This document shows, in pieces, positions 22,874 through 35,423 of a stretch of DNA of 64,000 bases. Location: NCBI GenBank assembly GCA_027924585.1, contig BSBM01000753.1:20231501-20295500 (forward strand), read 5' to 3'. This DNA comes from Larix kaempferi (Eukaryota > Streptophyta > Pinopsida > Pinales > Pinaceae). Each line of letters begins with the position of its first letter. The stretch's first letter is position 1. The notes beneath the pieces were generated by a model that saw only the letters and a list, made by a program, of their open reading frames with translations, did no database searches and was not told the DNA's origin. Both the position numbers and the translations under genes were made by a program.

Positions 22874-24376
22874 GGGTGATTCCATGAAGATGGGTAACTC
22901 CTTTTGGCCAAATATGACGGTGAAAAACATAAATTTTACCCATGTATTAAATTGAAGCCCTCGAAACTTATACTTGCCACATGAATCTTGACATGCGGTT
23001 GAAAAACGAAATGTAGAGAACTATGTTGGCTTTCTAATCATATTTTTTTTTAAATATACCAATGTCATATATCATGTTGAATTTTCATTTAATGAAACGC
23101 GTGTACTTAAAAATTTGAAGAGCAATTAACAAGTAGTTTGTGTGCGTGCACAATAAGTTAATGTTCAAGTAATAATTTTAAAAAATGAAATATGTGAACA
23201 TGATCTAGACAGAATGCACTAGGGCTTACATATTTTTCTTTTAATTTTTCTTGAAAAAATATATTTATTATTATTTTTCGAAAATGACCAATGAATATTT
23301 AAGTCGTATTTTGCACACATGTGTGTGTGTGCACGAAATATTTTGGTTTTTTACATAATTTGCAAAACTAAAATTACCATTTTAAAGAGGACGTGTTTAT
23401 CTAAGGCGTGTGTATTTTTTCAAATTTTTTGGATGCGTATTTTGAATTTTGTGGATTTATCTTTGATCTCAATCAAAGTTCTCGGCATGGTTTTTTAGGG
23501 CAAGTTTTAGTAGAAATTTAAAAACAAAATCCATATCAAGATAAAAATTCATAAATTTTATATATCTGGATAGAGGATTCGCTGACGAATCTAATGCTAA
23601 CAAGTCCGCTCATAAATGAGCATTTAATGACATGGTTTAACTCTGTGGAAGGCAGACACACATTCCATTCTGTAGGGAAAAAGGCTCTCGGCCTGTATTT
23701 TAAGCCGTCGATTGAGCTATTTACTCGATCGAGCTTTTTTAAATACCTCGATCAAGGGCTTAACAGAACCTCGATCGAGGGTTTAACAATACCTCGATCG
23801 AGGGCTTAACAAGACTTTGATCGAGGTGTTATTAAGCCCTCGATCGAGGTATTTGCTCGATTGAGGGTCTATCAAATAGGCTCGATCGAGGGTTCGTCTA
23901 TGTAAAAAATATATATATAAACCAACCGGGGAAAAACCACAAAAGGAGTTGGCAACAATTAATGTTGCCAACTACCCTTCCCTTGTAAAAACATCAACGA
24001 ACCTGTATATAACTAGCAAACAAGGATTTACAAACAACAATTTACCTCATTTCTAGTTTTTTTTTCCATTAGAGCTTTGTCAATTTGATCTTGTTGAATT
24101 AGGACTTGTCAATTTGATCTTGTTGAATTAGCGATTTGTCATTTTTATATTGCTCAATTAGATCTCATTAGATATGTAAGATTTCTTTGTAGGCATAATT
24201 CAAGATTTCATACTAACATTTTGTTGTTTGTTATAACAATTTGAAATTTTTTTTGTTTGTTTTCATTGTAGATTGATTCACGCAAGATTTCTTTGTAGGT
24301 ACATTTCAAGATTTCATACTAACACATTGTTGTTTGTTATAACATTTTGAAAAAAAAATGTTTGTTTTCATTGTAG
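22874..24376 (+). mobile_element. B-type terminal region (B1) and transposase leader of copy X
   Basis: Starts GGGTGATTCCATGAAGATGG. Its first 35 bp match end A2 (53924) at 26 positions as an inverted repeat, and it matches end B2 (61258) closely over a much longer stretch. A palindrome array of CTCGATCGAG variants lies at about 23702-23895. The rest is leader sequence with two copies of a splice-acceptor block (TTTTCATTGTAG at about 24271 and 24376), caused by a 106-bp tandem duplication (24178-24283 and 24284-24389). The B end of copy delta has a single copy of that block. Confidence 0.75.
24077..24142. repeat. Short tandem duplication in the transposase leader
   Basis: TTGTCAATTTGATCTTGTTG is repeated head to tail twice with a partial third copy. 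The equivalent place in copy delta (about 60030-60105) also carries a short tandem repeat of related sequence. Confidence 0.65.
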
Positions 24377-24539
24377 ATTGATGGGGAATAAAAAAAAAGA
24401 CAAAGCAAACATGCTAGACAACAAAATGCCAATGAAGAACGTGAGTACAATAGAGAACGAATGAGACAACAAAGAGCAAGGTTGAGAGAAGAAGAAGATG
24501 CACATTTGGTACAACAAATTCCAATGGAGGACAACCAAG
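24377..24539 (+). pseudogene. Sola-like transposase exon 1 (copy X)
   Basis: Follows the acceptor TTTTCATTGTAG and ends at CAACCAAG|GTAAATTATT. ATG at 24381 is the likely start. The other copy has the same context with ATA. After an A-run, where this copy is shifted by one base, the frame reads a strongly basic and Gln/Arg-rich segment (KHARQQNANEEREYNRERMR) followed by EEEDAHLVQQIP. A charged N-terminus of this kind could hold a nuclear signal and a DNA-contacting helix (inference). The downstream intron is about 1.97 kb in its original state but now spans 16.3 kb because of the Gypsy and TRIM insertions. Confidence 0.6.
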
Positions 24540-24949
24540 GTAAATTATTGAGTTACATGCTATCATAATTTAAATATCATGCTACATAATTTACAAAATA
24601 TATAACAATTTTCCAATAAATTTAACTAAATTTCATAATTTAATTTGTTTCATATTTATTTGTAATGATATTCTTATTTATTTCATCAATTTATTATTTA
24701 ATTTCAAAGTTTGCAACAATTTTTATGCTAAATGAACAATTTTCAAGTGGCTTTAAACAAATGTTAAATTAGAACAATTTTCAAATGAAACATGTAAATT
24801 TAGATTCTATTTTCATGTTAAGATATGGACATATTTTTAACTATTTTCAAATTATTTCAAAGTTGCTAACAATTTTCAAATTATGCTTCAAAGTTCCTTT
24901 AATAATTTTTAAATTATTTCAAAGTTTGCTAACAATTTTACAATTTTAT

Positions 24950-25573
24950 TGATCCAGGTGGATATCGGTGGCCACCCACCTTTCCAATTAGCTCAAAACA
25001 GTTTTCTGGCAATTTTGGTAATTTACTATTTTTAGTTGTTTTTTTAGGTCTTGAACTTCTGAGGCCGTTTTGAGGCCCTAAATAACCTTTTTTGGTGATT
25101 TGGGGGGCCAAATGGTGGCCAATAGTGTGCATTTAGTTCTAGTCAAAAGTTATAAATCTTGGATAGACCTTTCCAATGGGCTACCGTGCGCCCCAAACGG
25201 AGATCGTATGCAAAAGTTACGACCCCGGGAAGTTGATGTACTAACTTACCCAAACGGGGCCCACATGACTTTTGGCGCTTCATCTCCTAGGGTTAGGTTT
25301 TTGGATGTCCATGGTTTTTGACATTCCTGTTTATTGTAAAAAGGCCTTGAGAGCCTCATTGTAACCATCTTCTTGCGAATGAGCGTAGCCCTCACATCTC
25401 TTCTCACAGATAAGCAGCCACCATTCCAGCAAGCTTATTTTTCGCTGCATTTTACAATTTTAGCTTATTCCTTTATTGAATAGAAAACCGGTTTTATTGT
25501 ATCTCTATTATTTTTTGTTAAGCATCTGATAGTAATCTATATTCATTTCGTTCTGCTCATAAAATATGGATTA
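24950..25573 (+). repeat. 5' LTR of the Gypsy element
   Basis: Begins TGATCCAGGTGG and ends ATATGGATTA (from TGGATCA), directly before GTGGTATCATAGCGG. Confidence 0.9.
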
Positions 25574-25574
25574 G

Positions 25575-25588
25575 TGGTATCATAGCGG
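25575..25588 (+). promoter_or_regulatory. Primer-binding site of the Gypsy element
   Basis: TGGTATCATAGCGG, close to the initiator tRNA-Met type TGGTATCAGAGC, lies one base after the 5' LTR. Confidence 0.75.
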
Positions 25589-25611
25589 TCTGCTCCTTAT
25601 CGTCTTAATGC

Positions 25612-26640
25612 ATGTCCCCAACGAGGTCAGGGTACAAAGAATTGGGTCTTGAGCTTGTTTCTCTTGAGGACAAAAGCTCTTGCATGCCCAAGCGACCTCT
25701 CATTGAAGGAGAAAAGAAAGATGACGGGATAGGAGATCCTTTCAAAATGTTGCTTGAGGAAGCCCTCACGCAACAAAGAAATGAGATGATGGATAGTTTC
25801 ATGCAAATCCTTCAGCAGCTACCAACAAGCGACGCATCTTCCTCGAGCGGAGGTGTCGCCCCCTTCAAGGTACAAATCAACTTCGATATTCCTATATTTG
25901 AAGGTTAGATAGATGCAGATGCTGTAGATAAGTGGTTGAATCCACTAGACGGGTATTTTTCTGTCCATAACTTTTCAAATAGAGAGAAGATTACTTTTGC
26001 GCTCCTTAAAGCCATTCCCCATGTAAAAAATTGGTGGGAAAATTTCTGCGAGCAAAAGAACATAGAGGAAACCTCATTATTTTCAGTTACGACCACCTGG
26101 GAATCCTTCAGGGATGCTATTAAGGAACAATACTACCCTGTTGGAAGTTATGATGACTTGTATACCAAATGGACCACACTGCGACAAGAAAGAGACCAAC
26201 AGTGCCAGAGTTCACAAATACCTTCGATACCTTGCGCACCAAGCTGGGTATCAAATATTCAGAACGACATCTGGTGATCAAGTACCGCGGTGGTCTGCAT
26301 AGATACATTCAGACCGAAATGGAATTTCCGGACATCTCTTCCTTGGGTGTGTCCTACCGATATGCCATCAAAATTGAGCAGAAGCTCAAACAAAAGACGC
26401 AGCAATTTGGGCCTGGGAACCCCTCATAGCGAAAGACAGGAAAGGGAGGCCCCAACCCACAGAATAAAGGACAGAGCAAAGATGGACAGTATCAGGACAA
26501 TCAGTCCAAGCCGTAAGCAAAGAAGGACACTGGAAAGACAAAGAAAGATATTGGGAAGTGCGACTTCCATAAGAGCCCTTGGCATAACACTGTTGACTGC
26601 CACTCAAAGCAGTCGCTGGTGGCCGAAGTAAAAGCATCTG
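25612..26640 (+). pseudogene. Gypsy gag (capsid/nucleocapsid), decayed
   Basis: The first frame runs from 25612 through PFKVQINFDIPIFEG, has one stop at 25906, and continues ADAVDKWLNPLDGYFSV and TFALLKAIPHVKNWWENF. These are the usual landmarks of plant Gypsy Gag (retrotransposon gag domain). A one-base shift near 26200 moves to the frame with PEFTNTFDTLRTKLGI. After two more stops, CDFHKSPWHNTVDC has the spacing of a retroviral knuckle with His as second ligand. The product would be the particle core protein. Confidence 0.8.
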
Positions 26641-29310
26641 AATCAGATGTGGATTCTGACTCTGGGTCCGAAACAGAAAGGGGAAGACGCATCATCAACA
26701 TGGAACCCAGTGCCACCATTGTTACCACCAAGCTCCAGCCTGATGAACCAGATGAGCCAGAAGAAGGAGAATGCCTCTTCCATTCATAGACGTGGGTAAA
26801 AGGCACCCTGCTGCACTTCATCATTGATAGCGGCAGCTAGAAGAACCTCATATCAGTAGAGGTTGTCAAGCGCCTGGCCCTGCCGACAATGCTGCACACG
26901 CAACCCTACACCATTGGATGGCTCTGCAAAGGAAGTGATCTCCGTGTCAGCCAACAGTGTCGACTGTCGTATGGCATCAAGCCCTTAAGGGACGAGGTAT
27001 TGTGTGATGTTGCTCCTCTTGAAGTTTCAGATGTTCTTTTGGGCCAACCTTATTTATGGAAACGTCATGATGTATATGAGTCTAGGCCTTGTAGTGTCAT
27101 TATTTATTTGAACAGGAAATTGTACAGGATACCTGAGGCAGCCCCTCCTAGTGCGATTTCCTTGATCTCTTCCAAGCAATGCAGGAATGTAATCTCTCAT
27201 ACTGGGAAATGTGTCTTCTTCGTGATTCACTCTCAGAGTGAGAGAAAGATCGCATCCACATCCAGGGCCTCCATGACCGATATCTCCACACAACAGAAGC
27301 AAGTGGATAAGGTGGTGGAAGAATACTCAGAGATCTTCTCCTCTCCTACAGGGGTACCTCTACACTGCCAGGTCAAGCATCCTATCGATCTGATCCCAGG
27401 CGCACCGCTACCCAATGGGACAGTCTATCGCCACTCTCTATTGGAAAATGAGGAAATCAATAGGCAGATCCAAGAATTGCTCCACAAGGGGCACATCTGT
27501 CTCATCTCATCACCTTGTGAGAGCCTGTTCATGCTACTGCAGAGGAAAGATGGGACCTGGCGACTCTGCATTGATTACCAAGCCCTGAATAAAATCATAG
27601 TCCGCAACCAGTACTCGATTCCCCAAATCGACGACCTCCTTGATCAACTTAGAGGGGCCAAATACTTCAGTAAGATTGATTTGAAGTCTGGCTACCACCA
27701 AGTCCCAATAGAATAGACAAATGTATGCAAGACTGCCTTCAAGTCAAAAGAAGGTATTTTTGAATGGCTGGTCATTCCCTTTGGTTTGAAAAATGCTCCA
27801 GCAACTTTTATGAGGATGATGGACGATATCCTACGACCTTTAACCAATAATTTTGTAGTGGTGTATATGGATGACATCCTCATCTACAACAAGAATTGGG
27901 CGGAACACTTGCAACATATTCAACAAGTTCTGCACACCCTACGGTAGCACAAACTATATGCAAACTTGGAAAAATGCTCCTTTGGCATGGACAAGGTCCA
28001 TTACTTAGGATACATCATTGATCGACATGGTGTGCATGTGGATCCATCCAAGATCCAGGTCATCCGTGACTGGCCTGCCCCAACCACACTCACTAAACTT
28101 CGAAGCTTCTTGGGCCTCGCTAATTTCTATCGTTGGTTCATGATGGGATTCTCTCATATCGCATGGGCCCTAAGCCAAGTAACCAAGGGTGGCGGTAAGG
28201 AAAAATTTGTGTGGGGCCTGTCCCAACAACAAGCCTTCGATGACTTGAAGAAGCATTTGTACTCATTGCCAGTACTCTCATTACCGAACCTGCAACATCC
28301 CTTTGAGATCGAGACAGATGCTTCAGATTATGTTGTGGGCACCGTTCTCACTCAACACGGGCACCCTGTGGCATATCATAGTGAGACACTATCATATGTC
28401 GTCCATAAGTACCCTACTTACGACAAAGAAATAATCTCCATTGTGCAAGCCTACCACCAGTGGAGACATTACACTCTTGGGAAGGAGACAGTCATCCACA
28501 CTGATCATAAGCCACTACAGTTCATGCAAACACAAGGAAAGTTGTAGAATGACCGCCATCAGAAGTGGTCAACATACTTACAGCAGTTCCACCTCAACAT
28601 CAAATATAAAATAGGGAGTACCAACTGAGTTGTTGACTGCCTCAGTCGACCTCCAGTCGCGACACTCACCATGGTGCTAGACTCTTGCGGACACAAGACC
28701 TCCGGATGGCCACACCTCTACAAGACAGACCCTGACTTCTCCACCACCTACCAAATGTTGGGCACCAACTCAGTGGTCGCTAATTTCCATCTTCAGGACG
28801 GGTTGTTGTACCATCTGGGCCATCTCTGTGTTCCATCAAGTGAGTGCGTGAAGATGATATGGGAAGCTCACTACAATCGAGTGGCAGGACACTTTGGCAT
28901 CAAAAAGACAGTGGTAGTGTTGCAGAAACATTTTTACTGGCCGAAACTTTGACAAGATGTCGGCAAGTATATCAGGTCTTGCACCACTTGCGCTATTGCC
29001 AAACCAACCACTAAGAAACAAGGCTTGTACACCCCTCTGCTTACTCCTGACAGGCTGTGGGAATCCATCTCAATGGACTACATGTCGGGCCTTCCATCGA
29101 CCAAGAGGGGAATCGATTGTGTTTTTGTGGTTGTTGATCGCTTTTCCAAGATGGCGATTCTAGCCGCCTGCAAGAAGAACATCACAGCAGAAGCCACTGC
29201 CAAGCTCTTATTTGAATGAGTATGGGTACATTTTGGGATTCCAAGGACCATTATCTCATACCATGACAGTCGGTTCCTCAGCTCATTCTAGTCGAGCCTT
29301 TGGTCACTGC
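26641..29310 (+). pseudogene. Gypsy pol: protease, reverse transcriptase, RNase H, integrase (one frame with stops)
   Basis: The same frame is kept throughout, broken by stops (for example at 27714, after HTLR near 27945, 28545, 28950, 29217). Protease: IIDSGS near 26822. Reverse transcriptase: DGTWRLCIDYQALNKI, IPQIDDLLDQLRGA, KIDLKSGYHQ, the catalytic YMDD at 27864-27875, and LGLANFYRWF. RNase H: TDASDYVVGTVL, YDKEIISIV, HTDHKPL. Integrase: HYNRVAGHFG with CTTCAIAK (zinc part), then SMDYMSGLPS and VVVDRFSKMAIL in the core. The second catalytic Asp region follows a stop (HDSRF). All key residues before that are kept, so decay is by scattered stops, not by loss of domains. Confidence 0.9.
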
Positions 29311-30165
29311 TAGATACTAAGCTCACCAAATCCATTGCCTTCCACCCCAGACAGATGGCCAAACCGAGGTCGTCAACTAGATGGTCGTACATATCCTGCG
29401 CATGTACAATTCAACACACCCCTGCACATGGGAAGAGAGTCTTCCCTATGTCCAGCATAGCTACAACTGAGCCCTGCATAGCTCAACTAGCCACAACACC
29501 TTTCAGGTGGGGTTGGGATTCCAACCATTCGGCCACATGGATGTTGCATTTCCCCTGGTGACCACCTCGGTCAACTCATTCCTTGAAGTCGACAAAGCCA
29601 CCCGGTTCATTGAACGGATCGAGCATATCTTCCAATAGGTTCAGGATATTCTACAAAAGTCTAATGACAAGTACAAGCAGCGCCATGATCAACATCGGGT
29701 GCCACATAAGTTTCAGGTGGGCGACAAAGTTTGGTTGCATTTGCAGAAATAACGCCTTACAGGGCCCCATTGGAAGCTTCTCCCACTCCGTTATGCGGTG
29801 TAAACCATCACCAAGAAGGTGGGTGACAATTCTTTTGAGCTCAACATTCCCCCCTTCCTTGGTCTACATCCAATTTTCAACATGGCTCTCCTTCCGCCAT
29901 ATTTCCCACCATTGTTAGACGCCTCAGAGATAGCAGAGCAGTTGACGCCAACAAAGCTCAACCTCAACTGCCTGCAACAGGCATCCAGTGATCATATTGC
30001 GAACACACATATCAAGCTCACTCAACATCAAAGGATCCAACTTTATCGAGTTGTCAAAGCAGGGCAGCTCTTGCACCAAGGAAAGTGGCTCACCCGAGGC
30101 CAAATTCAGTAGAAATTTCCTCATCTGATGGGGGAAATCAATGCAATGGAGACCATTGCTTCCTA
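29311..30165 (+). pseudogene. Gypsy integrase end and C-terminal region, shifted frames
   Basis: Beyond about 29300 the integrase frame is lost to indels. Fragments continue in other frames: FHPRQMAKP near 29345, then HKFQVGDKVWLHLQ, and from about 29819 VGDNSFELNIPPFLGLHPIF. The end reads QGKWLTRGQIQ, KFPHLMGEINAMETIAS and a TAA at 30163. A GKWL/FPHLM tail is present and no chromodomain was found. Confidence 0.7.
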
Positions 30166-30175
30166 AGGAGGGAGG
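30164..30175 (+). promoter_or_regulatory. Polypurine tract of the Gypsy element
   Basis: AAGGAGGGAGGA directly before the 3' LTR start TGATCCA at 30177. Confidence 0.8.
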
Positions 30176-30176
30176 A

Positions 30177-30799
30177 TTGATCCAAGTTGATATCGGTGGC
30201 CACCCACCTTTCCAACTGGCTCAAAACAGTTTTCTTGCAATTTTGGTAATTTACTATTTTTAGCACTTTTTTTGGGTCCTGAACTCCCGGGGCCATTTTG
30301 AGGCCCTAAATTACCTTTTTGGCGATCTGGGGGGCCAAATGGTTTCCAACGACATGCATTTGGTCCTAGTCGAAAGTTGTAAATCTCAGATAGACCTTTC
30401 CAACGGGCTACTGAGTGCCCCAAACGGAGATCGTATACAAAGTTATGACCCCGAGAAGTTGATGTACTAACTTATCCAAACGGAGCCCGCATGACTTTTG
30501 GCGCTTCATCTCCTCGGGTTAGGTTTTTGGATGTCTAGGGTTTTTGACATTCATGTTTATTGTAAAAAGGCCTTGAGAGCCCCATTGTAACCATCTTTTT
30601 GCGAATGAGCACAACCGTCACATCTCTTCTCAGAGATAAGCCGCCACCATTCCAACAAACTTGTTTTCCGCTGCAGTTTACAATTTTAGCTTATTCCTTT
30701 ATTGAATAGAAAACCAGTTTTACTGTATCTCTATTATTTTGTGTTAAGCATCTAATAATAATCTGTATTCATTTCGTTCTACTCATAAAATTCAGATCA
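30177..30799 (+). repeat. 3' LTR of the Gypsy element
   Basis: Begins TGATCCAAGTTG and ends TTCAGATCA, followed by TTTAT. Its part from about 30234 onward is the first segment of the 2,595-bp tandem unit. Confidence 0.9.
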
Positions 30800-32158
30800 T
30801 TTATTGTCCAACAATTTTCAAATGAAATGTACACTTAGATTATATTTTCAAGTTAAATTGTATGTACATTTTAACTATTTTTAAATTTCTAAACTTTACT
30901 AACAATTTTCAATGTTATTAGAATAATTTTCAAATTAAATGTACACTTAGACACTATATTTTCAAGTTAAATTGTGCATATTTAACTAATTGCAATTTTT
31001 TAAGTTACTAACAATTTCAAGTTAAATGTAATTTAAATTCTTGTTTTGTTAGAAAATTCGATTTCAAAACAAATGAATGAATATTTTGAAATTTACATGT
31101 TTGATAGTTATGTATTAGTTAGAATTTATTCAATTTGAAAACAAATGAATGAATATTTTCATAGTTATGGTGGTTGGCAATATTTTCATAGTAATGAATA
31201 TTTGAATACAAATGACTGTTCAAAGAGCTATTGAATTATAATGTTTACTTTAAAAAAATTCCATCTATCACATATATTTTTATTTGCATAACATGACATA
31301 TCACCATGATAAGATTAATGATTAGAATCATATATTTTGTTAGGACAAATTCGAAATAATTAAATTTGGAATGTTTGCAACCTTGCATTGATATGTGAAG
31401 CATTTTTTATAAAAAATCCTTAAATTGCAATTTATGATAAAATTACAATTTTCATTTAAATGTCTATTGTTGAAATTGCAAAATCATCAACTAATGAAAA
31501 TGTTATTTTGCATTAAAAATTATGAATTTCTCCCAAATCATATCACTACAATGTTTTTAATTAAATATCGTATTCATCTCTAAATCAATGTTTTTTTCCC
31601 CACATTTAGAGTATAATAGGTATGTTATGATGGGTAGAAAATCAATCTTAAATTTTTATTTCATGTATATACAATACGGGATGCATGATGTTGTCCTTGA
31701 AATTATAGGGTTGAAGTGTTGTAATCAATTATTCTTTGCATGGTGATTTGCAACTTGTATTTTAAATATTTATTTATTTATAAATTATACCATAAAGTTA
31801 AAATAACATTTTTCTTGTAATGTAAAAGTAAAATGGACATAAAATGCATAAAGAAAATTTGCCCACAATTATATATTGTGATGATTGTAAATGATATTAA
31901 TTTTTATGCCCACAATAATTTTTGTCAAGATATTAATAATTATCTTGACTTAAATATATATAGTTGATTTTCAAGTTACTAGCAATTTAAAGTTAAATGT
32001 ACAAGTTACTACCAATTTCAAGTTACAAGCAATTTCAAATTTTACTAGGAATTTAAAACTTTACTTCTAGAACAATTGTCAAGTTTAATTCAGTTAGCAA
32101 TTTCAAGTTATTTGAGCAATTTCAAATTTCAAGTTACTAGCAATTTCAAGTTACTTGA

Positions 32159-32828
32159 TGTTAAGATCCTAGTGGGCGGCCTTCACTAACACCTCGGGGT
32201 TTTGGTGTAACGGTTTGTATCATTTGGTATCAGATCACTTTCTTGGGATCGTTGGGTGGAATTTCTACCATTTTTTTTTCGCATCTGTTGCAAGTTCGGA
32301 TCTGAGAATAATCTCTGTCAGCTTAACAATGGGAAGTACTTGGGCATAAGCCCTAAAACTCATTGTGAGGAGTACCATAGGAACCCCAAAGTAGCTATCC
32401 CATTGAAAGGATCTGCCAGCGAAAAGGCCAACGACCCCTACATGATTGACTAGTTTTTCCTCGTGAGGTAAACGAAGAGCTGTCGTTTGTGGCCAAGCAG
32501 TTATCAGTTTTACCTGATCCATGGAGTGAGGGGTACTGCCTCAATACACAAGCCGTTAGACAACATTGGTGGCCAAGTGAAACACCTGAACTGTTAGGAA
32601 GCCGAACATACCTGGGGTCCATATCTACTTTTAGCTGAACTGTTGTCGATCACTTCCGCGCCATTTCAGATCCAACGTTCGCATTGCAGTGTTCGTCCGG
32701 GGCTCGTACGGCGCAGATGGGACACCGCCATACGGGCGCACATCCAGCCCAGAGTCTGGACCGCAGAGCGTGGTGGGATGTTAAGATCCTAGTGGGTGTC
32801 CTTCACTAACACCTCGGGGTTTTGGTGT
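32159..32828 (+). mobile_element. TRIM-like element, copy 1 (3' LTR truncated)
   Basis: A 64-bp LTR (32159-32222, TGTTAAGATCC...GTATCA) is followed by TGGTATCAGATC, a primer-binding site, and a non-coding internal part that ends GGTGGGA before the second LTR. The second LTR is cut at GGTGT by the tandem-unit junction. Confidence 0.8.
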
Positions 32829-34754
32829 CCAGCAATTTTGGTAATTTACTATTTTTAGCACTTTTTTCGGGTCCTGAACTCCCGGGGCCATTTTGAGGCC
32901 CTAAATTACCTTTTTGGCGATCTTGGGGGCCAAATGGTTGCCAGCGACATGCATTTGGTCCTAGTCGAAAGTTGTAAATCTCAGATAGACCTTTCCAACG
33001 GGCTACTGAGCGCCCCAAACGGAGATCGTATACAAAGTTATGACCCCGAGAAGTTGATGTACTAACTTATCCAAACGGAGCCCGCATGACTTTTGGCGCT
33101 TCATCTCCTCGGGTTAGGTTTTTGGATGTCTAGGGTTTTTGACATTCATGTTTATTGTAAAAGGGCCTTGAGAGCCCCATTGTAACCATCTTTTTTGCGA
33201 ATGAGCACAACCGTCACATCTCTTCTCAGAGATAAGCCGCCACCATTCCAACAAACTTGTTTTCCGCTGCATTTTACAATTTTAGCTTATTCCTTTATTG
33301 AATAGAAAACCAGTTTTACTGTATCTCTATTATTTTGTGTTAAGCATCTAATAATAATCTGTATTCATTTCGTTCTACTCATAAAATCCAGATCATTTAT
33401 TGTCCAACAATTTTCAAATGAAATGTACACTTAGATTATATTTTCAAGTTAAATTGTATGTACATTTTAACTATTTTTAAATTTCTAAACTTTACTAACA
33501 ATTTTCAATGTTATTAGAATAATTTTCAAATTAAATGTACACTTAGACACTATATTTTCAAGTTAAATTGTACATATTTAACTAATTGCAATTTTTTAAG
33601 TTACTAACAATTTCAAGTTAAATGTAATTTAAATTCTTGTTTTGTTAGAAAATTCGATTTCAAAACAAATGAATGAATATGTTGAAATTTACATGTTTGA
33701 TAGTTATGTATTAGTTAGAATTTATTTAATTTGAAAACAAATGAATGAATATTTTCATAGTTATGGTGGTTGGCAATATTTTCATAGTAATGAATATTTG
33801 AATACAAATGACTGTTCAAAGAGCTATTGAATTATAATGTTTACTTTAAAAAAATTCCATCTATCACATATATTTTTATTTGCATAACATGACATATCAC
33901 CATGATAAGATTAATGATTAGAATCATATATTTTGTTAGGACAAATTGGAAATAATTAAATTTGGAATGTTTGCAACCTTGCATTGATATGTGAAGCATT
34001 TTTTTAAAAAAATCCTTAAATTGCAATTTATGATAAAATTACAATTTTCATTTAAATGTCTATTGTTGAAATTGCAAAATCATCAACTAATGAAAATGTT
34101 ATTTTGCATTAAAAATTATGAATTTCTCCCCAATCATATCACTACAATGTTTTTAATTAAATATCGTATTCATCTCTAAATCAATGTTTTTTTCCCCACA
34201 TTTAGAGTATAATAGGTATGTTATGATGGGTAGAAAATCAATCTTAAATTTTTATTTCATGTATATACAACACGGGATGCATGATGTTGTCCTTGAAATT
34301 ATAGGGTTGAAGTGTTGTAATCAATTATTCTTTGCATGGTGATTTGCAACTTGTATTTTAAATATTTATTTATTTATAAATTATACCATAAAGTTAAAAT
34401 AACATTTTTCTTGTAATGTAAAAGTAAAATGGACATAAATTGCATAAAGAAAATTTGCCCACAATTATATATTGTGATGATTGTAAATGATATTAATTTT
34501 TATGCCCACAATAATTTTTGTCAAGATATTAATAATTATCTTGACTTAAATATATATAGTTGATTTTCAAGTTACTAGCAATTTAAAGTTAAATGTACAA
34601 GTTACTACCAATTTCAAGTTACAAGCAATTTCAAATTTTACTAGGAATTTAAAACTTTACTTCTAGAACAATTGTCAAGTTTAATTCAGTTAGCAATTTC
34701 AAGTTATTTGAGCAATTTCAAATTTCAAGTTACTAGCAATTTCAAGTTACTTGA

Positions 34755-35423
34755 TGTTAAGTTCCTAGTGGGCGGCCTTCACTAACACCTCGGGGTTTTG
34801 GTGTAACGGTTTGTATCATTTGGTATCAGATCACTTTCTTGGGATCGTTGGGTGGAATTTCTACCATTTTTTTTCGCATCTGTTGCAAGTTCGGATCTGA
34901 GAATAATCTCTGTCCGCTTAACAATGGGAAGTACTTGGGCATAAGCCCTAAAACTCATTGTGAGGAGTACCATAGGAACCCCAAAGTAGCTAGCCCATTG
35001 AAAGGATCTGCCAGCGAAAAGGCCAACGACCCCTACATGATTGACTAGTTTTTCCCCGTGAGGTAAATGAAGAGCTGTCATTTGTGGCCAAGCAGTTATC
35101 ATTTTTACCTGATCCGTGGAGTTAGGGGTGCTGCCTCAATACGCAAGCCGTTAGACAACATTGGTGGCCAAGTGAAACACCTGAACTGTTAGGAAGCCGA
35201 ACATACCTGGGGTCCATATCTACTTTTAGCTGAACTGTTGTCGATCACTTCCGCGCCATTTCAGATCCAACGTCCGCATTGCAGTGTTCGTCCGGGGCTC
35301 GTACGGCGCAGATGGGACACCGCCATACGGGCGCACATCCAGCCCAGAGTCTGGACTGCAAAGCGTGGTGGGATGTTAAGATCCTAGTGGGTGTCCTTCA
35401 CTAACACCTCGGGGTTTTGGTGT
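34755..35423 (+). mobile_element. TRIM-like element, copy 2 (3' LTR truncated)
   Basis: Same organisation as copy 1, with GTTCC for GATCC in the first LTR. The short open frames on both strands inside it have no motif and arise from non-coding sequence. Confidence 0.8.

Larger units (their letters stand above)
24950..30799 (+). mobile_element. Ty3/Gypsy LTR retrotransposon, complete but decayed (5,850 bp)
   Basis: LTRs at 24950-25573 and 30177-30799 (about 623 bp) begin TGATCCA and end in variants of TGGATCA. TTTAT flanks both sides (24945-24949 and 30800-30804). The delta copy of the same intron reads CAATTTTATTGTCCAAC with no insert, which confirms the site. Domain order is gag, protease, reverse transcriptase, RNase H, integrase, the Gypsy order. 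No chromodomain was seen. The two LTRs differ at about 5 of their first 69 positions, so the insertion is not recent. Many stops make it inactive. Confidence 0.93.

Noticed and set aside
25612-30165. Endogenous pararetrovirus or retrovirus-like element with env
   Set aside because: The domain order is standard Ty3/Gypsy with LTRs, primer site and TSD. I see no movement protein, coat or envelope-like frame.
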